DNA of 64,000 nt from an uncultured Bacteroidia bacterium (GCA_902789395.1 CADANY010000001.1:1-64000); one strand, 5' to 3'; shown: positions 1-7,566, numbered from the stretch's first letter. The notes: a model not told the origin generated them from the letters alone. Translations and numbers: made by a program.

Positions 1-198
1 TTTCCGGAACATGTAGTAAGTGTAGTCTTCTTTATCTGTGCTGAACTCAGGAGCAACGCCTTCGCCAATCTTTTCGTAGCCGTGATTGACGTAGTACTGC
101 CAGTTGCAGGTGCAGTCTGTCCAGAGATACAGCCACTCCACTCCCCGCTGCCTGAGCAGTTCGATGGAATTACGATTTAACGGCCTAAAGTTAATCAT
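1..198 (-). pseudogene. Truncated GNAT acetyltransferase, C-terminal remnant (runs off left edge)
   Basis: The minus-strand frame from 198 to the edge encodes about 66 residues whose last 55 resemble the C-terminal end of a GNAT N-acetyltransferase: a strand reading WLYLWTD, then CNWQYY and HGYEKIGEG, the pattern of the last strands and helix of the fold. The acetyl-CoA-binding motif A (RxxGxG/A), which should lie just upstream, is missing, so only the 3' third of a gene remains. No stop is seen before base 1. A second, more complete GNAT gene lies at 1494-1973. Confidence 0.5.
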
Positions 199-221
199 TA
201 TCCGCCACTTGTCCAAACGAA

Positions 222-250
222 AGGCCCTCTGGAGCGATTCCAGAGGGCCT
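222..250 (-). terminator. Hairpin terminator, 12-bp perfect stem
   Basis: Arms at 222-233 (aggccctctgga) and 239-250 are perfectly complementary with a 5-base loop. Read on the minus strand the stem is followed by TTTCGTTT, and it lies 28 bases past the stop codon at 278-280, so it fits an intrinsic terminator for the minus-strand genes 1973-278. Confidence 0.6.
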
Positions 251-277
251 GACAGGTTCAGGTCTCAGTACCGGAGA

Positions 278-507
278 CTACGGCTCGCCGCCACCGGCTG
301 CGGCAGCGGCCCACTTGACTTCTGCCAGCATGGTGCCGGACTTTTCGCCGGTGCTGGAGTTGACGTAGTAGTAGCGGAAGAAGATCTTCGGGGCCGCAGC
401 GCTGGGGGCGCCGTACTTGGCCTCTTCTACGAGCCTGACGCCTTCACCCGTTTCTTCTCAAGGATGAAAGGCTGCTTGCCAAAAAAGTACAAGAAGTAAA
501 TAGTCAT
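278..507 (-). pseudogene. Small frameshifted ORF, family not recognised
   Basis: An ATG at 505-507 follows the DUF5131 stop codon with no gap and opens a frame that reads into KQPFILEKK before soon stopping. From about base 450 the -1/+1 neighbouring frame continues with GEGVRLVEEAKYGAPSAA, then FFRYYYVNSSTGEKSG and an Ala/Gly-rich tail, ending at TAG 278-280 just before a terminator hairpin. The two halves read as one protein of about 75 residues broken by a single frameshift near 450. I do not recognise the family. A sequencing error at 450 is the alternative. Confidence 0.4.
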
Positions 508-1446
508 TTATTCTGGAGTCCAGATTTCGTCCAGATCCACCAGTTCGACATCTTTGCAGCGTCCGCAATTCCCACAGCCGGCGCAACCGAATGCCATGGA
601 GCACTCAGCGCAGCGGTGGAGGTTGTACCTGGGATGATACAGCTCTTCCTCTGTAAGCAACGTTCCGTATTCCGGATCATAGAGGTTGAACCGGACAGGA
701 CCGTAATAATGGCTTAGTCCGGAGCGGAAAGCCTGATGGAGTTGCGTCTTCTGGTCGGGAATCCGATAACTGCGTCCGTCTTTGATGAAAACCTCACCGG
801 TGGAATCAAAGGCGAAGTTCACCCTGTGCCGGGCGCAGGCATCGCTGATCTGCTTGACCCATTCGAATCGACAGGGCCTCAGACCGCCATAGGCTTCGCC
901 GCCCAAGTCGATATGTTCAATCTGTCCGGAGGAAAGGGCGGGTTCTATGTCAATGGGTCCGATAAGAGGAGAAAGGTTCATGCCTTTGTGTCTGGCAGGA
1001 ATGTCCCGCAGGATGGGCCAGCGCTCGTCGAAGGCACGCTGGTTCTCACAGGTAACATTCAGTTGCACATTCTCATATCCTTCCCCCCAATCGGCAGGAA
1101 GATGATCCGCCATCCGGAGCGCCCGTTTGGTCAGGATATAAAACTTCACGTCCGAGCGGTAGCGGATAATGCGCCACATCTCTTCCCTCCATGGATCCGC
1201 CTCTTCCAGAAAGGTGTCGGAGGTCATGTTCACCCGTACCCAATAGCCCGGAGGGACCTTGAAGTTGCCCTTCCGGTCCCGTTCCATTGGCTTGGAGAAA
1301 TTCTTGGTGCGGAAAACCTCCGTGGACAGTCCCTGGACCTTGTGGGCTCTGTCCAACACGAACATATAGCAGTTGGCACAGCCCTCACTGTACTTTCTGC
1401 ATCCGTGCCACGGGTTCCAGGACTTGAATGTATAGATGTCTTTCAC
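508..1446 (-). CDS. DUF5131 family protein (phage Gp37/Gp68-like)
   Basis: A 312-residue protein that opens with the signature of the DUF5131 / phage Gp37-Gp68 family: WNPWHGC at residues 10-16 followed by EGCANCY at 21-27, giving three closely spaced cysteines (16, 23, 26). Further family features are the LTKR stretch near 105, NVTCENQ near 130 and GGEAYGG near 180. The C-terminal 35 residues carry six more cysteines in CxxC-like pairs (CAEC, CAGC, GRC), probably a metal site. The reaction is unknown; the cysteine layout recalls metal- or cluster-binding enzymes but this is only an inference. It follows the GNAT gene by 47 bases on the same strand. Confidence 0.8.
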   Translation of the reverse strand: MKDIYTFKSWNPWHGCRKYSEGCANCYMFVLDRAHKVQGLSTEVFRTKNFSKPMERDRKGNFKVPPGYWVRVNMTSDTFLEEADPWREEMWRIIRYRSDVKFYILTKRALRMADHLPADWGEGYENVQLNVTCENQRAFDERWPILRDIPARHKGMNLSPLIGPIDIEPALSSGQIEHIDLGGEAYGGLRPCRFEWVKQISDACARHRVNFAFDSTGEVFIKDGRSYRIPDQKTQLHQAFRSGLSHYYGPVRFNLYDPEYGTLLTEEELYHPRYNLHRCAECSMAFGCAGCGNCGRCKDVELVDLDEIWTPE

Positions 1447-1493
1447 TTGCTTTCAAATGGAAGTTTTGTGGTTCATAGAATACAAAGTTAGCA

Positions 1494-1973
1494 TTATTTC
1501 CCGTAAGTAAGGAGCATCATGTCCCGCATTTCGCTGAAGCCTGCGGATTCGTACAAGGACCTCCCGCAGGGAGAAGTTTCCAGATAGATCTTCGTGATGT
1601 TCCGCTCCAGGGCGCATCCGATGAGGTAACGCACGATCTTCTTGCCGGCGCCTTCTCCCCTATGTTCTTTCCGGACATAGATATTCATCAGATAGGCACA
1701 TCGGCCGGAAGGATTGTCCGGCGAGGGCATTTCATCGTGCAGGCAGAGGCCGCCGCAGCCGATGGTTTCACCGTCTTTCTGGGCAAAGCAGGCAATGTGC
1801 TTCCCGGAAGGGACGGCACTTTTGTAATATGCTTCATTGGCCAGCATCAGGGCCGATGTATCTGCATTCTCGGGCAGAGAAAACACACAGCGGAGCACTT
1901 CTTCGCGCCAATTCAGCAGAAGTCCGAGTTCATTGACACATCTTTCGGAAGCCTTGGTTGATATAATCCACAT
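1494..1973 (-). CDS. GNAT family N-acetyltransferase, probably with a rebuilt N-terminus
   Basis: A 159-residue acetyltransferase of the GNAT fold. The acetyl-CoA-binding loop is seen as YVRKEHRGEGAGKKIV (residues about 97-112, RxxGxG), preceded by CAYLMNIYV and followed by the last part of the fold ending YESAGFSEMRDMMLL. Substrate unknown. The first codons overlap, in another frame, the last 44 bases of an adenylation-domain fragment upstream, so residues 1-10 are probably not the original start; the natural N-terminus seems to have been lost in a deletion that joined the two genes. Next Met (about residue 42) would remove part of the fold. Confidence 0.7.
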   Translation of the reverse strand: MWIISTKASERCVNELGLLLNWREEVLRCVFSLPENADTSALMLANEAYYKSAVPSGKHIACFAQKDGETIGCGGLCLHDEMPSPDNPSGRCAYLMNIYVRKEHRGEGAGKKIVRYLIGCALERNITKIYLETSPCGRSLYESAGFSEMRDMMLLTYGK

Positions 1974-2289
1974 ACTTTCCGTGCGTGACGATAAAGTCCA
2001 CGCCGCTCTCCTTCATCATATAACGGATACGCTCGATGGGGAACGATGGTTCTGCCGGAACATATGCCGCCCCGGTCTTCAGCACGGCAAGGATGGAGGC
2101 AATCATCTCTACGCTGTGGTCCATCACAATCCCGACAAATGCCGGATTCCCAACAGGGAAAGCTGCCGCGACCGTATCAGCGAGCGCGTCCAACTGAGCA
2201 TAAGTCAACGCTCTGATGCTGTCTTTTACAGCCAGCGCATCCGGCGTGGCTGCAACAATTCTCCGAAATTCTGAATAAACACTTTGCAT
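1930..2289 (-). pseudogene. N-terminal fragment of an amino-acid adenylation (NRPS A) domain
   Basis: The 119-residue product matches only the start of an AMP-forming adenylation domain: TPDALAV, then LTYAQLDALADTVA (core A1 region) and VGIVMDHSVEMIASILAVLKTGAAYVP (A2 region: LKAGAAYVPxDP-like). All later core motifs (A3 P-loop, A5, A8, A10) are absent; a full domain is about 500 residues. The frame then runs into a stop while the GNAT frame takes over, which indicates a deletion junction near 1950. The start looks natural, with a Bacteroidetes -7 box upstream. As it stands it cannot activate amino acids. Confidence 0.75.
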
Positions 2290-2316
2290 ATCTTTATTCC
2301 TTTTTGTTTACAATCG

Positions 2317-2324
2317 CAAAGGTA
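2317..2324 (-). promoter_or_regulatory. Bacteroidetes -7 box
   Basis: TACCTTTG on the minus strand fits TAnnTTTG, 28 bases before the ATG of the adenylation fragment. No convincing -33 TTTG is at the right distance. Confidence 0.4.
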
Positions 2325-2432
2325 CTGCCTTCCAACCGTCCGGACGGGATACAAAAAAACCGAAAATGTCACTTTTCGGCACTGTCATATGTGTATGGGG
2401 GATAAATGAAGAAAGAGGGTTAATGAAATCTG

Positions 2433-2813
2433 TCATTCGGTTTTCTTTTCCAGACCCAGTTTCCGGATCCAGTCCTGCACTTTGGTCTTCGATCCGGAAT
2501 CCCGGACCGAGGCACCGCTGATACCCAGGCTTTCCAGACAGGTAGCTTTCGGAAAGTAGCTCAACAGCATCGTCTTGTAGCTATTCACTCCGCTGCCGCC
2601 GTGCGTACCGAAGGGGATGATGACCTTGTCTGCGAGCCCGGGATAGGCATCGCAGAAGGTGTGCAGGATCATCGGGGGCTCGCCCCACCAGATGGGACCG
2701 CCGATGAATACGTTTTCGTACTGCTCGATATTCTCGACCTTTCCCTTGAATTTAGGCCTTGCCTTGCCGTTCTTCTCGTTTTCTTCAGAAGGAATACTTG
2801 CGCCCGATAGGTG
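2433..2813 (-). pseudogene. Flavodoxin remnant lacking the FMN phosphate-binding N-terminus
   Basis: The frame is open from just inside a TGA at 2814-2816 and encodes ARPKFKGKVENIEQYENV, then GGPIWWGEPPM and IIPFGTHGGSG, which are the middle and C-terminal FMN-ring loops of a flavodoxin. The N-terminal third, including the T/SxTGxT phosphate-binding loop, is missing and the sequence upstream is not recognisable in any frame. The ATG at 2670-2672 would give only 79 residues starting in mid-domain. An intact flavodoxin of a related type lies at 5375-5938. Confidence 0.7.
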
Positions 2814-3072
2814 TCATGGCGGGATGGGACGATACTCTTTTTTCTGTTAGTTTTATCTATTTTTCCATTTTAGCGGCACAAACGGAAAAATGAGCAAAAC
2901 CAACCGTAAAACTGATAACGGAAATCGCGCTGCCTCCCATTACTTTTGCATCACAAACGCCAAGGATACAACAGGCCAACGTATCTGCGTCGGACCGGTA
3001 ACCGATACGGCTGGGTACGATGTAATCCGGAGCCGTAAATCTGGTAAAGAGTGCCTTATACAGTGCGTTTGT
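2814..3072. other. Stretch without a recognisable gene
   Basis: Together with the promoter region to 3129 this is about 315 bases. Short overlapping frames exist on both strands (2857-3090 minus, 2890-3111 plus) but neither product has a recognisable motif. It may be decayed sequence that once held the 5' part of the flavodoxin gene. Confidence 0.4.
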
Positions 3073-3104
3073 TTTGACGGACGGCGGCAAGCCTTGTACC
3101 TTTT
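3073..3104 (+). promoter_or_regulatory. Promoter of the acetyltransferase-reductase pair
   Basis: TTTG at 3073-3076, a 20-base spacer, then TACCTTTT at 3097-3104 (7 of 8 matches to TAnnTTTG), 25 bases before the ATG at 3130. Confidence 0.5.
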
Positions 3105-3129
3105 CAGCTGAAATTAAAATTGAAACAAA

Positions 3130-3657
3130 ATGGAAGGATTTATCGTAGACCCCAGAAAATCAGGCCCGGAGGAGTTCCAGAAAGGAATGCGGGATGTCAA
3201 ACTTGTATTTACCATCAATCATACCATGCCCTATACGGAGGAGTATGACAACCTGGTGAATGAATTATTCGCCGGGAAAATCGGAGAAGGAAGCCGCGTT
3301 CTTCCTCCGCTCAACCTGGTCTGTGCCGATCAGGTTACTCTCGGAAAGAACGTCCTTGTCATGGGCGGAAGCCTGATGATGTCCCGCGGCGGAATCACCA
3401 TTGATGACGGTGCCATGATCGCGGCCAACGTACAGCTTATCTCCAATAACCACGATCTGCATGACCATGCCCTGCTGATATGCAAACCCGTCCATATCTG
3501 CCGCAACGCCTGGATCGGCGCCGGGGCTACGATTCTCCCCGGTGTGACAGTCGGCGAGAATGCCGTCGTTGCAGCCGGAGCCGTGGTCACAAAAGATGTG
3601 GCTCCGAATACCGTCGTCGGAGGCAACCCTGCGAAACTTATCAAAACCATCGAATAA
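3130..3657 (+). CDS. Hexapeptide-repeat O-acetyltransferase (maltose/galactoside acetyltransferase type)
   Basis: A 175-residue left-handed beta-helix acyltransferase. The C-terminal two thirds show hexapeptide-type repeats, for example ITIDDGAMIAANVQL, NAWIGAGATILPGVTVGENAVVAAGAVVTKDV and VVGGNPAKLIKTI, typical of the maltose/galactoside/NodL group that moves acetyl from acetyl-CoA to a sugar hydroxyl. The candidate catalytic histidine lies in NNHDLHDH (about residues 108-115). The N-terminal 60 residues form the usual helical lead. Stop and the next start overlap as TAATG, so it is translationally linked to the aldo/keto reductase. The acceptor sugar is unknown. Confidence 0.85.
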   Translation: MEGFIVDPRKSGPEEFQKGMRDVKLVFTINHTMPYTEEYDNLVNELFAGKIGEGSRVLPPLNLVCADQVTLGKNVLVMGGSLMMSRGGITIDDGAMIAANVQLISNNHDLHDHALLICKPVHICRNAWIGAGATILPGVTVGENAVVAAGAVVTKDVAPNTVVGGNPAKLIKTIE

Positions 3658-4475
3658 TGAACCAGACAACCATTACCCTTAACAACGGCGTCCGGATTCC
3701 TCAGTTCGGTCTTGGCGTCTATTCAATCCCCGCAGGGGAAACTACTTACAACAGCGTGCTGGCCGCCCTGAAGGCTGGCTATCGGCACATCGATACGGCT
3801 CATGCCTATGGCAATGAGCGCAGCGTAGGACAGGCCGTCAAGGACAGCGGCATTCCGCGCGACAGCATCTGGATTACCAGCAAACTCTGGCCCAATGAAT
3901 ATGGCGAGGATATCACTCCCAAGCAACTGGACAAGATGCTGGAACGTCTTGGTCTTGAATACCTTGATCTCGTTTACCTTCATCAGCCCTTGAGGGACTG
4001 CAACGGCGGTTGGAAAGCCCTGGAAGCCGCTCTTGAAGCAGGAAAAGTCCGCGCCATCGGCATCAGTGACTTTGACTTTGACGACGAACTATTCAACTCC
4101 ATCGTGGAGCCCGCACGCATCAAACCGCAGATGTTCCAGATTGAATGCCACCCCTATGCTCAGCGAGAACACTGGCAGGAAATGGCAAAGAAGTATAACA
4201 TCCAAATAGAATGCTGGTTCCCGCTCGGAGGACGTGACAGCCATGGTGAAATCCTCCGTGATCCGGTCATCAATAAGATTGCCAAAGCCCACGGCAAATC
4301 GACCGCTCAGGTCATCATCCGCTGGCACATCCAGGAGAACATCGAGGTCTTCGATTTTGAACTGACACCAGATGAGATGGCCAAGATGGCCTCTCTGAAC
4401 CAGGAGAAGCGCTACTTCAACATGACCTACCAGCAGATCAAAGACTGGATGGAAAACTACGAAATCTGGGACTAA
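3657..4475 (+). CDS. Aldo/keto reductase with an internal deletion in the cofactor-binding segment
   Basis: A 272-residue AKR-superfamily protein (2,5-diketo-gluconate reductase type). Visible: GVYSIP and the GYRHIDTAHAYGNE stretch with catalytic Asp and Tyr, the lysine in ITSKLW, the histidine in VYLHQPL, and IGISDF. The usual C-terminal segment after VVIRWHIQ, which reads roughly GFSVIPGSxxxxHI and binds the NADP(H) adenosine phosphate, is absent: IIRWHIQE runs directly into NIEVFDFEL. A deletion between two HIQE-like copies explains this. The frame is kept, but cofactor binding is doubtful. Convergent 4-base overlap with the AraC gene. Confidence 0.85.
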   Translation: MNQTTITLNNGVRIPQFGLGVYSIPAGETTYNSVLAALKAGYRHIDTAHAYGNERSVGQAVKDSGIPRDSIWITSKLWPNEYGEDITPKQLDKMLERLGLEYLDLVYLHQPLRDCNGGWKALEAALEAGKVRAIGISDFDFDDELFNSIVEPARIKPQMFQIECHPYAQREHWQEMAKKYNIQIECWFPLGGRDSHGEILRDPVINKIAKAHGKSTAQVIIRWHIQENIEVFDFELTPDEMAKMASLNQEKRYFNMTYQQIKDWMENYEIWD

Positions 4476-5281
4476 GCCTGCCCGGAGCGATACGCTGACG
4501 GTGTCTTGCCAATCGTACGCTTCAGATAGCGCGTAAGCATCGGCGGCGCTGGGAAATGCATCCGGTCCGTGACCTCGGTAAGGGTCAGGGCCGGATCATT
4601 CAGTAGCAGCAGGATCTCATGGACCGCATAATACTCTATCCAGTGCAGGGCGCTCTTACCGGTGATTTTCTGGCAGATGGCCGAAAGATATTTCGGCGTC
4701 ACGCATAACTCAGACGCATACCATGCCACCTCACGCTGCTCACGGCAATTCTGCTGAACCAGTGTGAGGAAACGCATAAAGAGACTGGCCGAATTCTCGT
4801 CCGTATCGGCCTTCTCCATTTCCCGGGAATAAATGTCCCACATATCCATGAGCAGCAGTTGGAATACCCTTCCCACCAGTTCGTCATGGAAAATGATGCG
4901 GCCGGAATAGATCCTGCGCCAGAACTGTGAGAAATCGGCTTCAATGATCTCCCATTCATCGGCTTCCAGATGGAAGACAGGATGGGTTTTGATATAGACG
5001 TAGCCCTTGGTAGCCCAGACCTGCTCCGGGTTGTAAAGATTGAGGAAAGGATTGGAAATCAAGAGGAAATCGGCATCGAAATCTGCCGAATAACAGGTAT
5101 TGGAGATCTGCGTCGTCATCTGCCAGATGACCAGGTCTCCGGGACCGGCTTTAAAAGGTTTTCCCATTGCCTCAAAACGCATTTCGCCGCTTCGGCAAAG
5201 GATATGGCAGTGATAGTTTTCTTTATAGGCGTCCGGAAATTTCCCGTCCCCCAGGGTATTGTATATCAAAAAATCTTCCAT
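4472..5281 (-). CDS. AraC-family transcriptional regulator
   Basis: A 269-residue regulator with an N-terminal cupin-like ligand domain (about 20-110, with FKAGPGDLVIW) and a C-terminal pair of helix-turn-helix units (about 180-265: LCVTPKYLSAICQKITGKSALHWI, then LTEVTDRMHFPAPPMLTRYLKRTIGKTPSAYR), the standard AraC DNA-binding layout. It converges on the aldo/keto reductase and diverges from nothing close by; such regulators often control neighbouring reductase/flavodoxin genes, so the acetyltransferase-reductase pair and the flavodoxin at 5375 are reasonable targets. Ligand unknown. Confidence 0.88.
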   Translation of the reverse strand: MEDFLIYNTLGDGKFPDAYKENYHCHILCRSGEMRFEAMGKPFKAGPGDLVIWQMTTQISNTCYSADFDADFLLISNPFLNLYNPEQVWATKGYVYIKTHPVFHLEADEWEIIEADFSQFWRRIYSGRIIFHDELVGRVFQLLLMDMWDIYSREMEKADTDENSASLFMRFLTLVQQNCREQREVAWYASELCVTPKYLSAICQKITGKSALHWIEYYAVHEILLLLNDPALTLTEVTDRMHFPAPPMLTRYLKRTIGKTPSAYRSGQA

Positions 5282-5286
5282 ACCTA

Positions 5287-5317
5287 CGAAGGTACAGAAG
5301 ATTTATCGCTTATCAAA
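5287..5317 (-). promoter_or_regulatory. Promoter of the AraC-family gene
   Basis: On the minus strand TTTG (5314-5317), a 19-base spacer and TACCTTCG (5287-5294; 7 of 8 to TAnnTTTG) end five bases before the ATG at 5279-5281, so the leader would be very short or absent. Confidence 0.5.
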
Positions 5318-5374
5318 ATTTCTTGAACTATTGCATGAAGGCCTTACGTTAGGCTAAAGTCCATTTTCCGTGAT

Positions 5375-5938
5375 TCACTTGCTCCCGGTTACGAACTTCT
5401 CAATCTGGGCGTCGCTGGAACGGGCGGCCGTACCGCGAAGGGAGAGGCCCTTGGTGACCGTCGCGCCTTTGACGGCGGCTTTCAGGTCGCGGAGTCCGCT
5501 GCCGAAACCGCTTCCCTCATGGGTCGTGAACGGAATGACGGTCTTTCCGGTCCAGTCGTGCTTCTCGATGAAGGTGAACATGCACATCGGCAGAGTGCCC
5601 CACCAGCAGGGCCAGCCGATATAAATGGTGTCGTACTTGGAGATGTCGATATCGTCCTTGATGGCCGGACGGGCCTTGGAGTTCAGCTCCTCTTTTGCAA
5701 CTTCAGTGAGTTTCATGTAATCATCCGGATAGACCTTGACGGTCTCCACGCGGAAGATATCGGCTTTCGTGAGCTTCTGGATACGTTCGGCCACTTCCTG
5801 GGTATTTCCCTTTTTCAGGTCGATGATTCCGTCCGATGTATAGGTTTCACCCGGTTTGGAATAATAGACGACCAGCGTCTGGGCCGATGCTGTCAGTGCT
5901 GCAAGAGCAAGGATTGCGGTAAGGATAATACGTTTCAT
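5375..5938 (-). CDS. Exported flavodoxin family protein
   Basis: A 187-residue protein: signal peptide MKRIILTAILALAALTASAQ, then a flavodoxin domain with VVYYSKPGET (phosphate-binding loop, although TxT/SxT is less regular than usual), YIGWPCWWGTLPM and FTTHEGSGFGSG as the FMN-ring loops. It probably binds FMN and carries electrons or reduces quinone-like compounds in the periplasm. I chose the ATG at 5938 because the preceding 14 codons come from a REP-like repeat and have no leader character. Its promoter overlaps an inverted repeat, and the AraC gene 90 bases downstream is a candidate regulator. Confidence 0.85.
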   Translation of the reverse strand: MKRIILTAILALAALTASAQTLVVYYSKPGETYTSDGIIDLKKGNTQEVAERIQKLTKADIFRVETVKVYPDDYMKLTEVAKEELNSKARPAIKDDIDISKYDTIYIGWPCWWGTLPMCMFTFIEKHDWTGKTVIPFTTHEGSGFGSGLRDLKAAVKGATVTKGLSLRGTAARSSDAQIEKFVTGSK

Positions 5939-5940
5939 AA

Positions 5941-5965
5941 GATTCTTCACTTTGTTCAGAATGAC
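5941..5965. repeat. Single arm of a REP-like repeat in the flavodoxin leader
   Basis: gattcttcactttgttcag followed by aatgac matches, with few changes, the left arm of the palindrome at 7491-7563. In the flavodoxin direction it reads as the familiar nonsense peptide ILNKVKNL, a hallmark of this repeat family in many genomes. Confidence 0.6.
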
Positions 5966-5977
5966 AATTAAACGGTA

Positions 5978-6006
5978 CAAAGGTACATGGTTTTACACAA
6001 TGTACC
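5978..6006 (-). promoter_or_regulatory. -7 box overlapped by an inverted repeat (possible operator) before the flavodoxin
   Basis: TACCTTTG on the minus strand (5978-5985) is overlapped by ggtacat (5982-5988) and its inverse atgtacc (6000-6006) with an 11-base gap. The position over the promoter suggests a repressor or activator site; the neighbouring AraC protein is one candidate. Confidence 0.4.
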
Positions 6007-6057
6007 GTTATCAATTATTCCGGAAGAATTATCGTAAATTCACGAATAATATCCGCT

Positions 6058-6510
6058 TCACTTGTCGCTATTACATAGTTTGCCGATGAGTATTCGGGCT
6101 TTTTGACCACGCAGCTCCACGATTTCCGTAGCCGGTTCGTAGGTGTAACTGGAAAAATCAAAAAGCTGGGCATAGGCGACTGCTGCATCGACATTGTAGT
6201 AGACTTCCAGACGGATAACACTTCCATTCCCATCAAGATTGATTTCCGGATCAACGTCTTTTCCGTCCAGAAATTCTTTCAAGGATTCACGGCAGTGATG
6301 GGAGATATCGAGAGCCTTTTTCTTGAGAACGATGTCCTCCCCTTCCCGCTTGTGCCCGGATTTGCAAAAGAGCAGCATCAGGAGGGCACAGGCGCCGATT
6401 ACGGAGCCCAAACCTTTATTGACGAAGAACAAGCCGATGCCGGCGGCCAGGACGATGGCAGATATGACGAGGTCCTTGACAGTATGGACCGATTTGAATT
6501 TGATTTCCAT
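6058..6510 (-). CDS. Small two-helix membrane protein, unknown function
   Basis: A 150-residue protein starting MEIKFKSVHTV. Two hydrophobic stretches (about 12-28, DLVISAIVLAAGIGLFFVN, and 30-42, GSVIGACALLMLLF) are followed by a soluble domain of about 100 residues with an SSYTYEPATEIVEL segment. I do not recognise the family. The start at 6510 lies two bases after the antiporter stop codon, so the pair forms an operon; a role accessory to the antiporter is possible but unsupported by motif. Confidence 0.65.
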   Translation of the reverse strand: MEIKFKSVHTVKDLVISAIVLAAGIGLFFVNKGLGSVIGACALLMLLFCKSGHKREGEDIVLKKKALDISHHCRESLKEFLDGKDVDPEINLDGNGSVIRLEVYYNVDAAVAYAQLFDFSSYTYEPATEIVELRGQKARILIGKLCNSDK

Positions 6511-6512
6511 GA

Positions 6513-7466
6513 TTATAAGTTGATAAAAAGATAGTAATAATACGCTCCGAATAGGATAAGCATAAACAGGCCCTCCCAGCGGTCGATCCGCTCCCTGCGG
6601 CCTGTATAAGCCCAAAGAAGCAGGAAGAGCATGCTGGATAGAAGGACGGCTGCGTCCATATAGGTTACGGAAGCAAAGGAAAGCGGCGTAATCAGGGCGG
6701 ATGATCCCAGGATCAGCAGAATGTTGAACACATTCGAGCCAAGGATATTACCAAGAGCCAACTGATCACGTCCTTTGAGAGCGGCAACAAGGCTGGTGGC
6801 CAGCTCCGGGAGCGATGTCCCTCCGGCCAGAACGGTTACGGCAATGAATTTGTCGCTTACGCCCAGATCCCGAGCCAGTACAGTAGCTTTGTCCACGAAC
6901 AGATCCCCGCCGAAGATAAGGCAGGCCAAGCCCGTCACGACTAACGATACAGCCAGCCATACAGGCCTCGGAGACCCTGCCGAGCCTTCCGATGCGGACG
7001 GTTTTCCGTTTCGAAAAGAGTAGACAATATACCCTGCAAACAAGAGCAGGAAAAACGCTCCCTCCCAGCGGTTCAGGCCGTTCCCGGCTCCTATCCCCAG
7101 CAAAGTCCGGTTCAATCCGAATACCAGCAAAAGCACTGTCACACCCAGGGCTAAAGGGATGTCGCTTCTCCGGTTTTCCGACGTCATCGACACCGGTCTG
7201 ATCAGCGCCGTGAGTCCCAGGATGAACAGGACATTGAAGATATTGGATCCTAAGACATTGCCCACGGCAATATCGGCATTCCCCGCGAATGCGCCTGTAA
7301 GACTCACCACCAGTTCCGGACACGAGGTTCCGAATCCCACGATGGTAAGACCGATGACGAATTCGCTCACGCCGGCCTTCCTCGCAATGGAGGAAGCACC
7401 TTCAACAAGCCAGTCAGCGCCCAGGACAATGAGTCCCAGGCCAACCAGCAGCAATACAATTGTCAT
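6513..7466 (-). CDS. Calcium/sodium antiporter (CaCA family, YrbG type)
   Basis: A 317-residue inner-membrane protein with about ten helices in two inverted halves, each carrying the alpha-repeat of the cation/Ca2+ exchanger family: EFVIGLTIVGFGTSCPELVVS then GNVLGSNIFN in the first half (residues about 35-85), and KFIAVTVLAGGTSLPELATS then GNILGSNVFN in the second (about 203-252). The acidic residues in the two PEL segments bind the transported ion. It probably exports Ca2+ in exchange for Na+ or H+. Co-transcribed with the small membrane protein downstream. Confidence 0.92.
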   Translation of the reverse strand: MTIVLLLVGLGLIVLGADWLVEGASSIARKAGVSEFVIGLTIVGFGTSCPELVVSLTGAFAGNADIAVGNVLGSNIFNVLFILGLTALIRPVSMTSENRRSDIPLALGVTVLLLVFGLNRTLLGIGAGNGLNRWEGAFFLLLFAGYIVYSFRNGKPSASEGSAGSPRPVWLAVSLVVTGLACLIFGGDLFVDKATVLARDLGVSDKFIAVTVLAGGTSLPELATSLVAALKGRDQLALGNILGSNVFNILLILGSSALITPLSFASVTYMDAAVLLSSMLFLLLWAYTGRRERIDRWEGLFMLILFGAYYYYLFINL

Positions 7467-7490
7467 TAATGATGTCTGATTTGGTAAATA

Positions 7491-7563
7491 GATTCTTCAT
7501 TTCATTCAGAATGACATGAAGAGGATGTCATTCTGAGGAGGCCCTTGGGCCGACGAAGAATCT
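7491..7563. repeat. REP-like palindromic element
   Basis: The arm gattcttcattt-cattcagaatgac is answered by gtcattctgaggag...gacgaagaatc, so the whole 73 bases can fold back on itself, with an inner hairpin around ggcccttgggcc. It lies between two minus-strand genes and starts four bases past the stop of the next one. A single arm of the same family sits at 5941-5965. It has no coding capacity; any mobilising transposase must lie elsewhere. Confidence 0.7.
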
Positions 7564-7566
7564 CTG

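Noticed and set aside
736..1491. Long plus-strand open frame opposite the DUF5131 gene
   Set aside because: Translation has no family feature, while the minus strand has clear DUF5131 motifs; it is an antisense shadow.
2857..3111. Two overlapping short frames on opposite strands
   Set aside because: Neither has a recognisable motif, leader or own promoter; reported only as non-coding stretch.
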